Source: Populus alba
Taxonomy: Eukaryota > Streptophyta > Magnoliopsida > Malpighiales > Salicaceae
NCBI RefSeq assembly: GCF_005239225.2
Contig: NC_133301.1
Location: forward strand, 749,001 to 813,000
Reading direction: 5' to 3'
Length of the DNA stretch: 64,000 nucleotides
Numbering within the stretch: position 1 is the first letter of the stretch; each line of letters opens with the position of its first letter. Shown piece by piece: positions 24,301-36,644 of the stretch. The position numbers were made by a program, and so were the translations under genes. The notes below the pieces were generated by a model. That model did not search any database, had not been told where the DNA came from, and saw nothing but the letters and a program-made list of their open reading frames with translations.

Positions 24301-26026
24301 GTTGGCTTGCATTGATGTTGTTGGCCCTAAGATTGCTTGGACTTCCACATTTTTTATCAAGTCCAGGGCTGTGTTTTGATAGAGCATAAGAAAAATTAAG
24401 AACATGCAATATTCTTTCACAATCAATGAGATCAATGGGGAAAACAACGACAAATTATCAAACTTTCAGAAAAGGTCAATTTCAATTACTTTTCTACCTT
24501 TTCTTGTGTACCATCCTTATAATCATCTACACAAGCTATTTTAATTTTGAATAATAAAAAAAAAGATAACAAGCACAGACAGCTCAAAATTCTATTGAAT
24601 AGTCTTTACCACAAGAACCTCAATTCAAATTTTTATTATTAAAATTTTTTTATCCAATCAAAACTAAATATTACAAATTAATCTCGTATGCTACTTATAT
24701 ACTAGTGAAAACCTCTTAAACAAAACTGAAAAACTACTAAAAGAGTTCTAAATTAAATTAAAAATTCACAATTTAACTAGGAAAATATAACAAATTCATG
24801 CATACTAACTTCTAGCCATATTTGAAAGCCTTCCCAATCTTAGATGTTTAGAAAATTTTATATGAAAAAAAAGCTTTTTAAATATATATACTGGCAAGTC
24901 CCACATAGTTTAATTTAATTTATATCCTTAATGATAATTTAATATAAATAATCTTACTGATAACACAACACTGTAAGTCATCAGTAAATAGTTTGATGTA
25001 TTTAATTTCAACAGACACAGTAAAGATTGTGGTCAATCAAACTCTAAGTGGTGTGATTTCGTTAAACAAGCGTACGGAGTCTTCTTTTTATTTTATCAAA
25101 TGGGATTTAAGTCTTATATTTGTAACCCTAGGGTGGTTGTGCTAGGAGAAGTAGAATTTCCATTTTAGTCAAAGAAAGAAGCGACCGCCCTCATGGTTGT
25201 CATACATTATACATATACCCGGAAGTAATTTTCTCAAGGCCTCCAAAAACCGTTGAAGAAGAATATTTTGGGTGCGTTGTCGGTGGTGTAGTTTTTTTTT
25301 TTTTTGTAGGAGTTTTGTTTTCATTTTGATGATGAGCTTCCTAGCCATGAGGTTCGTGTATTGAGAGTTTCAGTAATTTCATTTATTCCCTTTGTTTTCT
25401 CAAATTTTAACCACAATGCCAAGACATTTGAGATCATGGACGTCACTAATAATTTTCGTGCCTGTTAAAAAAATTAAAATTAAAACAAAAAAAACCCTCT
25501 TTCCCAATACCTCTATTTGTTCTCTTCCGGACACACCATAAAAAATACCCTAGAAATTTAGAAGATGCTTTTGTGGGTGACTTTGATAGCAAGGTATTGG
25601 TTCATATGAACAATATTCAAATTTTATAATTCAAATAGAAAAGATCTTGATTATTTGCTACGTAATCAAATATGATATGTTTATCAGACTCTTTTTATAT
25701 TTTTCAACAATAAAAATTAATTATGGTTTTAAAGCGTAAGAGTGAGAGAGGGAACCTGCTGCAGCTGCACCAACAACATCTTTCATGGAGTCCCTGGCGT
25801 TGAGGACTAGTCTGGTTTTGTAGTCACCATGAGCGGCATAAAAGTCTGAGAGGGCCATTTCGATGCAACTCAACGCAATTCTGCCATCCAAATCACTGTC
25901 CAGGTCAAGAACCACACCAACATTCACTGGTATAGATGTGTTTTCAGCCATTCCCAATTCTGTGAACAAAATCTTTACACAAAAGAAGAAGAAGGAGAGA
26001 ACAGGCTTTGAATGTTTTTTCTTCAT
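21371..26026 (-). pseudogene. GLR-2: glutamate receptor-like gene with one in-frame stop
   Basis: Exons, in coding order: 26026-25756, 24368-23029, 22897-22585, 22503-22103 and 22009-21371, all with GT-AG borders and the same phases as GLR-1. They give 988 codons including the terminator. A single TAG (plus-strand CTA at 23215-23217) interrupts S1, where GLR-1 and GLR-3 both have Glu (GFGEFV, GFSEFV). Everything downstream is open, including M1, the pore, SYTASLSSLL and the last helix. The C-tail diverges after NQERP and ends in a basic stretch (RSNAIIHRRYKSY). Possible explanations are a recent nonsense mutation, a null allele or a base-call error. The start at 26026 is the first ATG before the signal peptide. 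Confidence 0.9.
24369..25755 (-). other. GLR-2 intron 1
   Basis: A 1387-nt intron between the signal-peptide exon and the large amino-terminal-domain exon, in the same position as in GLR-1 (952 nt) and GLR-3 (2749 nt). No gene or clear element was recognised in it. Confidence 0.8.
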
Positions 26027-26106
26027 CTTATTGTCCACCTATGGTCGTGCCGACTCTAGCTTAGTTAATATTTTTTGTTTAAGCTTGGAAGGAAAGATCC
26101 CTCATG

Positions 26107-26113
26107 TATAAAG
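26107..26113 (-). promoter_or_regulatory. Weak TATA-like site of GLR-2
   Basis: The minus strand reads TTTATACA, about 81 bp upstream of the GLR-2 ATG. It is weaker than the GLR-1 site. Confidence 0.3.
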
Positions 26114-26167
26114 CTGTGGATCTTGAAAAGGGTAGATATGTGCAGCCAAGAAGAGTTTTAGAGCAAT

Positions 26168-26178
26168 ACGCGGGGAGG
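26168..26178. promoter_or_regulatory. Shared GC-rich promoter motif with a CGCG box, GLR-2
   Basis: Exact copy of the 11-mer ACGCGGGGAGG found upstream of GLR-1, here about 142 bp before the ATG. It was not found in front of GLR-3. Confidence 0.45.
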
Positions 26179-26367
26179 GCCAAACTGTACTGGTTTTAAC
26201 AAAGAAAAGAGCAATTTACTCCATGTTATTGCTAGGAAATTCATGATTTGGAAGAGTCAAGTAAACCATATTAATAAATTGGTTCGCTACATAAGACTTG
26301 GACCTAATCAGGCGAGACAATATTATTGACATATTGATAAAAAAGGTATTTTTAAGAGTTTAAATAT

Positions 26368-26548
26368 GAGGGGTGTAGTTTAAGTGATTAGGTTCTGAGT
26401 TTGTTTTTCAAAGGTCACCAGTTTAACCGTCACAAATTTAAGGGTCATTAGAGGCTTACATGGTCATTAACTTTAGGGCTTTTAAGATTAGTTGAGGTGC
26501 GTACAAACTGATCCGGATACTATATTAATAATAATAAAAAAAAGAAAA
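26368..26548 (+). mobile_element. Decayed SINE copy (SINE-c)
   Basis: It resembles SINE-b, with a TAGTTTAAGTGATTAGG head, a GGCTTACATGGTCATTAACT segment, a 3' GTACAAACTGATCCGGATA box and an A-rich tail. No target duplication was identified. Limits are approximate. Confidence 0.65.
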
Positions 26549-26816
26549 CCTCAATTTAGCTCTCCCAATATGAACCTTCACTATCAATTCTCAAGCCTTT
26601 TGGTTTTATCAACTTTCTCCTATACGTAATCATTATTAGAGATTGCCACCCATCCATTCATCCAGAAATTGATGTTAGTTTTATTTTTTTTTCCAATAAA
26701 ATAAAAAGTTGTTTTTCACACTATTAGCATATTATTTAGAAGTCGGGTTTGGTTCCGCACTTCAAAAAATGGGCGTGAATCATGCCTAAGTTAGACACGA
26801 TATATACTAGATTTAA

Positions 26817-29110
26817 CAATTTTGCTGACAAAAAGTTTTGTCGGTATTTACACTAGTAGTCTATTGGGTGTATGTTACTTATGGAATTAAGGATAAAAAT
26901 AGTTTGTTAGAAAAACTCTTGTCGGTAATTTACGGACCGTCGGTGAATCTATTGATAAATATAACATATCACTAAAAGAACACCATCTGTAATTTCATTG
27001 GTGTGTTAACAATAAACAATGATATTTGCAATAATTTTTTTCAAACTCTTTGAAATATACCAACAAAATAGTTCTATCGATAACCCCATCAGTAATCGTG
27101 GCATTTGCAGTTATTTTTTTCCAACTCTCTAAAATATATCAACTGTAGTTCCATCAGTAAGCCTGTCAATAATATATATATATATTGAACATAAGTAGAA
27201 AAATAATTAAAATCAATTTATTTTATAATTTTAAAATAAATTAGTATAAAAATCAAATATTTATTACGAATTTAAACACTTGTACGTTCAAATACAATAA
27301 ATCTAAAATAGATGTGATGCTGGAGAAGGAGGCTGGTAGTCACCAGGATTGGGGGGCCAATTAGGGGGTGCATATAAACCACTCATTTGTGACATCATCT
27401 CCATTAATTACCAATCGACGGAGTTCTTTATAACTAGTAGTGAGGCGTTCATATTTATCATTAAGATGGGCTGTCTGATCTTGTACATGTTGGTCTAGGA
27501 TGCGTTTGTTTCCTAGAAAATGATTTCTGGGAAACCACTTTCCAAACTTTCTTGTATTTGTTTGCTATTAGAAAAGTTGGTCAACAAAAAACACTTTTCA
27601 GTCAAAGAAAAATTTGGTTTGGTTTTCAAGAAAGTGTTTTCCTTTTTATTTTGGGCGGAAAACACTTTCTGAAAGTTGTTAAAAATTTAAAAATATCATA
27701 TTATTTGCTGATTATATCAAATTTGATCCTCAAACTTTTGATTACTATATATATATATTTTTGAATTTTTTTTTTCAATTTCATCCCTTATAATTTAATT
27801 TTTATATTAATTTTGGTCCTTATTTTTATAATTGTTGTTTTGCTTTTCCCTTATCATTTTTTAATTGAAATTTTTTATCTATCAAATCGGTCATCATTCT
27901 TTTGATTGTTACTTATTTTATTTAAAATAATTTATGAAATGTTAATTATTATTATTATTTTAATTTCTTTCTTTCAAATTTTTTATTTTTTAGATTTGAT
28001 CTGTATTATTTTGATTATTATTTATTTTATTTGAGATAATTTATGAAATTATATTTTTTTTTCAATTTCATTCTCATTCAAATTTTTAATTTGTAAGATT
28101 TGTTCCTTATTATTTTAATAAACTTGAAAAAAAATAAAACATGAATAAGTTATTTTCCATCTCATTTTCCATGACATAACTAAACACTAGAAAGTGTTTT
28201 CCAACTTATTTTCCATTACACTACCAAACATCGGAAAATAATTCACTTTCCCGGAATTCACTTTCTAAAAGAAAACTACTTTCCAGCAAACAAATGGGAC
28301 CCTAACATCACCGTGAACTCCAGAGTTTGAACGCTCGGAGTCGATTACAAGCATCCAATTGTCGAAGCACTACAAGTCGATCGCAAGTTCTTAGCCGTAG
28401 TGTTAGAGAGTTCGTACACTCGATTTTTATCGGGTCCACCAGACAATCCTGCCTTCAACCACCAATTCGAATCGATATCCGAATGGGTCGAAGGATCGTC
28501 TTTGTATCTCTCCTTCAACTAATTGTTATATTTATCCTAGAAAGAAAAAAAGAATTCATCAAATTCAAAGAAATAATAATTTAAGAAATAAATGATTGAA
28601 AACCAACATATCACAAAGTGCTGAGGTTGGCTATTAATGAACCATTGCACCCTTTTTTGGTGGTCATCACTCTATACATGTATTTCAACAAAAAGCTCCA
28701 TCAAGCTTGGCTCGCATCCATGAACCGTTGCCTACAATAAAAATATTGTTAGTTAAATATATTTATAAAAAACACCTAACAATAAAAAAATAGATGTAAT
28801 AAAAAAATCCTACCATTCGCTTCACATGCGAAAAGAACGGAATGGAGCAGCCGGTGTGTATGGTAACGAAACAGTGAACATACTAATTCTACTTATCCTT
28901 AGCGGACTGTGATTGTTGAGTGAAACACATAGATGTCACGTGCTGAATGTATTCCACCCATACAACCTTTGAGACGTACGACAACCTGTTTCATAACGAC
29001 CACATCATTCCAATATGAAAACTCTTTTTCTTTCGCATATTTTTGGCTTTTTTTTTGTACCTCGTATAAAAAATCATACAACCATATATGGTACAAATTA
29101 ATTATCTATT
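26817..29110 (-). mobile_element. Remnant of a CACTA (En/Spm-type) DNA transposon
   Basis: On the minus strand, broken coding pieces follow one another. 29096-28899 is a fragment of unknown function. Near 28860-28810 there is HTGCSIPFFSHVKRM. Near 28500-28340 there is GGPDKNRVYELSNTTAKNL. Near 27490-27340 there is a helical C-terminal piece (ERLTTSYKELRRLV). The last three resemble plant Transposase_24 (Ptta/En/Spm) proteins. Beyond the C-terminus, 26817-27190 holds degenerate repeats around GTCGGTAATTTAC, like CACTA subterminal repeats. Stops and shifts are numerous. Element ends were not identified. Confidence 0.6.
27496..28306. mobile_element. Possible hAT-like non-autonomous element inside the CACTA remnant
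   Basis: Between two pieces of the CACTA coding region lies about 810 bp of non-coding DNA starting GGATGCGTTTGTTTCC and ending GCAAACAAATGGGACCC. These ends are imperfect inverted repeats of hAT style, and inverted AAGTGTTTTCC-like words occur inside. No 8-bp target duplication was confirmed. Confidence 0.45.
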
Positions 29111-29626
29111 AGAAAAAATAAAATCTTAATATTTGGAATTAAAAAATTATCCTAAATCTCCAAACAAGTTTTCACGACACCGGTAAGATAGAATAACTTT
29201 ATAGGAAAATGAAATTAAAAAAAAATTAATTATATGTAATTTTTTTAAAAAAGAAACTAAAATCAGCTTGAATTAATTTTTTAAATTTTATAATTCAGGT
29301 CCTAAGCTAGACAAACCTAAAAAGTAAAGCAACCTTTTGAAATTAAACTTCTCATATTAAGAATTTATTCATGATTATGATGTAAAAAATGAAATGTCTC
29401 TGTCAAAAATACTACTTTGATAACATGTATACGACAATAGTGCATTCTTTATATATATATATATCTTAATATATATATGCATTGATTACATTTTGCTTTG
29501 CTAGTAAATATAAAGAATTTCTACCATTAAATGCTGCATAATGAAGCAGGTAAATTAATTATCATTATAATCAGTAAAAAATAGTTAGCAATATTTTTAT
29601 TTTTTGTTTCTGAAAACCAATGGATT
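29111..29626. other. Spacer, no gene seen
   Basis: AT-rich sequence with a TA microsatellite near 29450-29464. Nothing coding was recognised. Confidence 0.5.
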
Positions 29627-31165
29627 TTACTGAAAAAGAGATGTTTTACAGAACATGCCATCAAGGCAATGAGAAAAAGCTATTGGTATAAGAAAAGGGA
29701 CAAAAATAAAATAAAATTGGAGAGGTAGAGAAGGACCTGCGGCAGCAGCTCCAACAAGATCTCTCTTGGAGTCCCTAGTGGTGGGGATCAGCTTGGTTTT
29801 GTAGTCACCGTGAGTGGCATATAGAAGTCTGAGAGGGACATTATAATGCAACTCAAAGCAATATTGACATCAAAACATTCCAAGTCCAACATATGCTGTT
29901 GAGTTTTGGGCCAACGCCATTTCTAACAACAATATCCTTAAAGAAAGGAACAACAAGATCAGAACATGCTTTGAAGGGTACCTTTTCTTCATCCTCTAAT
30001 TTGTTTCCAAACAATTTGATAAAAATCCTGACAAAAACTTGAAGATTGTTGGAAATATGAGGGGGGTTTCTTTAAAACATGGTAACTTAATTTTGGATAA
30101 TGCTTTTGTTTTCGTTTTCACAACATAATTTCTCTGGAAAGTCTGTAGAATTTATAATACGGCCGCAAACAAGGTATGCCACCGCTTGCATTCCCACAAT
30201 ATCTTGGGAGATTGCTGAAGAAATCTATAATTTGTGATAAAATTTACTAATTCTGAAACTCAGTTTAATCCTACCTAGCTATAAATATGTTATATATAGT
30301 AATTCAATATTTACAAGTTGAAGTTCGAGTGTCACAAACGAGGAAATCAAACAGAGTAATATGTATTCTATAGCATCGCCTCCTGCATGTGCCTCTGATG
30401 GCCTACAATTATATTACAATGCTACAACTGCATCTAGAGGTCTATAAGTTTCCCACTGTCAAACTGTCAATGGTATCATCTGGAAGTCAATTGTGATCAT
30501 GTTCTACTTCAAAAGCTGCTAGTCTTTCTTGATTTGGGTTTGTAAGTTGATCAATATTTATTACTACCTCTTGAGATGTTTGACTATCCGGTCTGGAATC
30601 AACAAACTCTGTAGAAGACTGATCTCCATCTCCAGGGAAATAACTAGTTTGAACTGAAGAGGCCGATGGGCTCGGCGCACCCATACTAGGCAGACCAGTG
30701 CCCTTGCTGTCATTCAGCCCACTTTTTCTGAAAGTATGGGATTTTAAGTCCCTCTGAATAAAGATCCTGAAGAAATTGCGGACTGTACTCCTTATGGAAA
30801 TTCTGGAATTTAAAGGCCTCAACATTTTCCTTTCCTTGTAGAAAAACATGACCATGAATATAATGAGAGCTAAGAGGGATGCTACTCCAGCAATTAAAAA
30901 TAAGCCCCAGAAACTCTTGAGACTAAGGCTGTTAGATGTAACCGAGGTACTGGAATCTGGGCAATTGCTTTGTTTTCCAAACCAAGCATTCTCAATTTTC
31001 TTCATTTTATCTCCTTCTGTCATGTTTAGAACTGCCCTTGATACATCTGGTACCAGAGGAGAACCTTTAGGGAAGGCCTGAAAATCACAACACAAAGCAG
31101 CAAGCCAATCTTTATCAGGGTTGACAAACTTTGCACTTACATTACATAGAGAGAAATGGAGAGGG
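29627..31165. repeat. Duplicated GLR block, copy D3
   Basis: Collinear with 7985-9537. It comprises the orphan exon 1, the spacer and the last exon of GLR-3 with the start of intron 4. It lacks the 72-bp internal duplication seen at 111 and 8367, so it represents the older arrangement. Confidence 0.8.
29737..29992 (-). pseudogene. Orphan GLR exon 1 (copy in block D3)
   Basis: The minus strand from 29992 encodes MKKRYPSKHV..., a hydrophobic signal peptide and EMALAQNSTAY. It then stops at TGA after GLGMF because part of the VNVGVVLDL coding region has been lost. Downstream parts (ATHGDYKTK...VGAAAAG) and the GT donor at 29736 are still readable. No exon 2 follows before GLR-2. It lies only about 500 bp beyond the stop of GLR-3. 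Confidence 0.8.
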
Positions 31166-31635
31166 GTGAATATACTTACAAATGCGAAACCGTCTGTTTT
31201 AAATGTAGGATCAATCATGGCATATTTAGAGCAATACTTCGACAGAAAGAGCCTCGTATATGGTACTTCATCAAAAGCAGCAGCAATACCACCATTTCCA
31301 CTTCCTTTTGATAAAAGGTCATCCCACTGTTCTGTGGAATTATACACAATGAGCTTGGACTCGTCGAAACCCAAGTCTAATAGGATTCCCTGAACAAAGG
31401 AACCCTGCTGGTAGCCTACATACTTCCCCTTCTTAATGAGCTCGTGTACATCAGTAACTTTAGGCCGCAGCTGCTGGACTGTAAGTAAACTAGTTAGACT
31501 GGCAGTGTAGCTTTGTGTGAGAATCAGCACAACAAAACACCATATGATTACCACTGCTCTAGACAAGTTGCTAACAACTGTCTCCCCTGCAATCATTGTT
31601 GAAAAAAATAAAGATGAAGTCAATTTGGTGTTTGA

Positions 31636-32142
31636 TGTTAGCACAACACAATCTGACAACAAGCTTTGTGAGAGTTCAGTGGAGAGATAAGGGTGTCTAT
31701 GCTAGTGGAGTAATAAGGCAGAATTCTCTCACAAAGCTCCCTACGATGCTGCCCACATTGTTCTACAAAACTTCCGAGTTTAATGGAGAAAAGTCAGGAG
31801 ATAAAGATGTTTTCAAGGGTAACAAATTCAAGTCAGAATGGTAGTCTAACAAGATAAGGAGACTACTGTGATTCATCCGAAAGTAAAAGGGACTCTGTGA
31901 TTCCAAGTTAGAATTGACAATGCATGGAAGCCGCCTCATGTCCTTGTTCATGCTTATCAAGATAAACACTCAAGATAATCCTTAGTTGGCTAGCTCTTTG
32001 AATCCTTGTATATGTCATCTTCAGTCAACTTTAAATACTCTGCTAATGGCAGTGTAATGGATTAATTAAGATTGTATGTTCACGTTTCAGTAAACAAACC
32101 ATTAGAACAAATTGTTCTACTCACGTCTTCAGATTTTCTTTA
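31636..32142 (+). repeat. Copia-2 5' LTR
   Basis: 507 bp, starts TGTTAGCACAAC and ends TCTTTA. Apparently identical to the 3' LTR. Confidence 0.95.
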
Positions 32143-32154
32143 TGGTATCAGAGC
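32143..32154 (+). other. Copia-2 primer-binding site
   Basis: TGGTATCAGAGC directly after the 5' LTR, complementary to the 3' end of plant initiator tRNA-Met, the usual Ty1/copia primer. Confidence 0.9.
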
Positions 32155-32180
32155 TTGTGTGAGCATACAAGTAAAAAATA

Positions 32181-35100
32181 ATGTCTTCACTGTCTCTAAA
32201 TGTTGGAAATTTCATTACTCTCAAACTCAGCCCAAATAATTATCCCCTATGGCGAGAGCAAGCTTTGGCTCTTGCAGAAAGCCAAGAATTAGTTGGCCAC
32301 CTCACCAATGAAGACCCTGCACCCATCCAATACATCACACTAGATGGCAGTAACATCACACCCGGAGAAAAACTTGAACCCAAACTAACAGAAGCCTTTA
32401 TTGCTTGGAGAAAAGCAGACCGCCTTCTGCGAGGGTGGATCATTGGAACACTTTCTGAGGAAACATTAAGTCTTGTTGTAGGACTTGACACAGCCTATGC
32501 TGTGTGGGAAGCATTCAAAAACGCATATGCACAAGATTCACAAGAACGTGAATTCACACTGCATCAACAGGTAACATATTTTCGTAAAGAGGATGACAAA
32601 ACCATAGGTGAGCATATTCAAAAATTCAAAGGATTGTGTGATAGCCTTGCTGCCATTGGAAAACCTGTCCCTGATAAAGAAAAAGTCTTCTGTCTTCTCA
32701 CGAGTCTTGGACCTCAATACGAAAATTTTACAACTATCATGCTAAAGCCTCCAAGACCATCATATACAGAGTTGGTCTCACAACTCCAAAATCTTGATCA
32801 AAGACGTAGCTGGTTTTCCAGTCAGTCAGATGCAGCAGTGTCACCATTCATCCCTCAGTTAGCATTCTATGGACAACAACAACAACAGCCCCACCTCCCT
32901 TACAGGTATCGTAATAACTCCCAAAAATTTTCATCTAATGGAAGAGGCTTTCAGGCACAACAAACCAGAGATGAAGGTCAAAACCGGCATGCTGATGCTC
33001 CACAACAACGACGTCCTCCTCCATTAGGAGAGCGTCGTATGACTCTAGTGGAAAGAAATCTCTACCGAAATGAAAAATGTCAGTATTGTGGCACCATAGG
33101 ACATGTTGCCAAAATCTGTTGGTGGGTACCCAAGAAGACTACAAAACATGATGATATCCCGCAAGCTCTTGCTGCACTTACTCTTGATAACACAGTAGCA
33201 GAAACTGAATGGACATCAGATACAGGAGCATCAAACCACATGACAGGCCAGCCAGGTATGTTGTCTAATATTCGTGAATATTATGGTACAGATTGTGTTA
33301 TTATAGGCAACGGATCTTCCCTACCAATTCTTGGTATTGGTGATACTCTTGTTAAACAAAAGAATACTGCTTTACCTCTCAAGAATGTTCTGTTTGTCCC
33401 TGAATTGAAAAAGAATCTACTCTCAGTAAGTCAACTAACTACTCAATTTCCAGTTAATTGTGAATTTTCTGATGTTGATTTCTGTGTTAAGGAACGAGCA
33501 ACTGGACAACCAGTGATCACAGGACGACGCAAGGGTGATCTTTATGTTCTTCACAACTCACCAGAACTTTATTTTTCTCATCGTTTTAAATCCGGATCAG
33601 CAGATATTTGGCATCAACGTTTAGGACACCCTCAAGTTTCAGCTTTGCAATTATTAAAAAATAAAGGATTGATTGATGTCATAGGAGCAATAAAAACTGA
33701 ACATCTATGTGATAGCTGTCAGTTAGGAAAACTCAGTAGACTTCCTTTCTCTAGCTCTGAACACTCAAGTACTGATATTTTTGAAAAAATTCATTGTGAT
33801 TTGTGGGGACCTGCCCCAACTTTATCTATTGGAAAATTCAGATACTATGCTTGTTTTGTTGATGACTTATCTAAATATACTTGGATAATCCCACTCAAAT
33901 ATAAATCTGATTTTACGAATACATATTTTGCCTTTGAACAATATGCCAAAAGACAATTCAACAAACATATCAAAATTTTCCATTCTGATGGAGGTGGTGA
34001 GTTCATCAACTCAAAACTCTCCAGTCATTTTCTTTCCACAGGAATTATTCATCAGATATCATGTCCATATACTCCAGAACAAACAGGTATGGTTGAACGA
34101 CGCCATCGTGTCATACGAGAGCTAGGTATGACCATGTTATTTCATAGTTGTGCACCATTATTTCTATGGGCAGAAGCATTCACTACTGCTGTCTATCTCA
34201 TCAATCGCTTGCCCTCATCATCCATTAATTTTGAAACTCCATACTTTAAGCTACATCATACTCATCCGGATTACTCTTCACTGCGTACTTTTGGCTCAAA
34301 ATGCTTTCCTTACACTTGGGACACACAAATTAACAAATTTGATCCCAAAACTGTTCCCTGCATCTTTGTAGGATATAGCAGTACTCATAAAGGATATAAA
34401 TGTTTCCATCCAAAAAGCAAAAAAATTTTCATTTCACGGCATGTGGTCTTTGATGAATTGCTCTTTCCATATAAACCTGTCAACGATCTTGCTTTTACTC
34501 CTTCTCCACAACTTGCCCTTAGCATTTATGATGCTTGGTTACCTTGTACTAATATTCTTGCAGAGTCCTCTAAGATAGCAGCAACCTCATCATTGCCTAC
34601 AACCGACACTCCTTCATCAACCCCGCTTGGTGAAGTATCCTTGTCTCCTGCCCCACTCCCCCAAATGTTTAAGGACTCTGAGTCACTTGCTTCGATGATG
34701 CTTCCTACTGATAGTATCACCCATCACTGTGTGCGGGAAGATGATAGTTCTTCTCCTAGAACTGGCCCCACATCCTCTGCTCCTTTAGCCCCTGCTGCTG
34801 TGTTTCATGAGGAAAACCAACTTATTATGCCTGAATCAGATGAATCAACACCAACTTTGCATATGGTTCAACCAAATGACGTTGATAGTTTACTTTCTCC
34901 CCAAGCAGCTCTACCAGCTGATCCACCTAGTTCGAATTAGTCTCCCCAGGTAATTCTCCCTCATTCTATGGCTACACGGTCACACCATGGGATTGTTAAG
35001 CCAAATCCTAAGTATGCTTTATCAACAACATACTCCTCTTCTGTCCCACGAGAGCCAAGGAGTGTTCAGGCAGCACTAGCTCATCCAGGTTGGCGAGCAG

Positions 35101-36644
35101 CAATGAATGAAGAATTAACTGCCCTGCATCAAAACCAAACCTGGATACTGGTTCCCCGCACCTCTGATATGCATGTTATTGGGTCCAAATGGGTACTTAA
35201 GACAAAGCTTAAACCTGATGGTTCCCTAGATCGTTTAAAAGCCAGGGTTGTTGCCAAAGGATTTCATCAAATTGATGGCATTGACTTCACCGAAACCTTC
35301 TCCCCTGTGGTAAAACCAAGCACCATTCGCATGGTTATAACAGTTGCACTTGTTCAACAGTGGTCCATTCGACAACTTGATGTCAAAAATGCATTCCTAT
35401 ATGGCTTCCTCTCCGAAGATATATTTATGGAACAACCGCCTGGAATGTCAGATTCCCAGTATCCAATGCATGTCTGCAAGCTCCAACGAGCTCTATATGG
35501 CCTTAAACAAGCGCCCCGTGCCTGGTTTGATCGGTTCAGCACCTTTTTACTTAAATATGGTTTCTTTTGTAGTTTAGCAGATCCTTCATTATTTATCTCT
35601 CATGCAGATCATGGCACATTAATTCTTCTTCTCTATGTTGATGACATACTACTCACAGGTTCAAATGCAACCCTTGTTACAGAATTTATACAACTCCTCA
35701 GTGGTGAATTTGCAATGAAAGACCTCGGCCATGTTCATCACTTTCTTGGGATTGAAATATCTCACACATCAGATGGTCTACACCTCTCTCAATCTCATTA
35801 TGCCCTCACCATCCTTGAACGTGCGAACATGATAGATTGCAAACCCATGAGTACACCACTTGAAGCAAAGACAAAGACCTCCTCCGCTGACACCCCTTTG
35901 GATGACCCGAGTTATTTTCGGGGTCTTGTTGGCTCTTTACAATACCTTACTCTCACACGTCCTGACCTTTCGTATAGTGTTAATTTTGTGTCCCAATTCA
36001 TGTATGCCCCAAATACTACACATTTAAAAATGGTCAATCGTATCCTATGTTTTGTGAAAGGAACTCTCCATACCAGGTTATTTTTCACTTCACAAACTAC
36101 ACTTGATCTCTCTGCTTTTTCAGATGCAGAATGGGCAGGATGTCCTATCACAAGACGCTCTACTACTGGCTACTGCATCTTTCTCGGAAAAAATATAATC
36201 TCTTGGTGTTCGAAGAAACAACATACAATCTCCCGCTCCAGCACTGAAGCTGAGTATCGGTCCATGGCTAACACTGCAGCCGAAATTACTTGGCTGACCT
36301 TTCTTCTCAAAGATCTGAACATCCCACTCAAATCTACTCCAGTACTCTACTGTGACAATCTTAGTGCACTTCACTTGACAATTAATCCAGTATTCCATGC
36401 CCGCAGTAAACATATTGAGTTGGACTATCATTTTGTACGAGAACGAGTTGCACTTGGACATCTTACCACCCGACATATAAACTCCAGTAATCAGATTGCT
36501 GACATATTTACCAAACCAGTGTCAAAAGCTGCCCTCATTTACTTCCAAACCAAACTTTGCCTCCAGCCCCAGCCAAGTTTGCAGGAGGGTGTTAGCACAA
36601 CACAATCTGACAACAAGCTTTGTGAGAGTTCAGTGGAGAGATAA
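32181..36644 (+). pseudogene. Copia-2 gag-pol polyprotein, open except for one amber codon
   Basis: The ATG at 32181 starts a frame of 919 codons that ends at TAG (34938-34940). The same frame continues open to 36644. Domains in order are: gag (about residues 20-240); a zinc knuckle (CQYCGTIGHVAKIC, near residue 300); protease (SDTGASNHM, near 347); pre-integrase (WHQRLGH, near 476); and the integrase core (HCDLWGP near 536, HSDGGGEF later). After the stop come reverse transcriptase (LLLYVDDILLTG near 35628) and RNase H (DAEWAGCP; STEAEYRSM). The stop lies in the variable linker before reverse transcriptase, where CAG would be the simplest ancestral codon. The bases after the stop (TCTCCC) do not match the CARYYA readthrough signal, so a nonsense mutation is the likelier reading. 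Confidence 0.93.

Noticed and set aside
28327..28584. Plus-strand open frame of 85 codons
   Set aside because: It is the antisense shadow of the CACTA transposase-like piece, whose minus-strand translation is the meaningful one.
34938..34940. Programmed stop readthrough in copia-2
   Set aside because: Not favoured because the six bases after TAG do not match CARYYA and one C-to-T change explains it. Family comparison would settle it.
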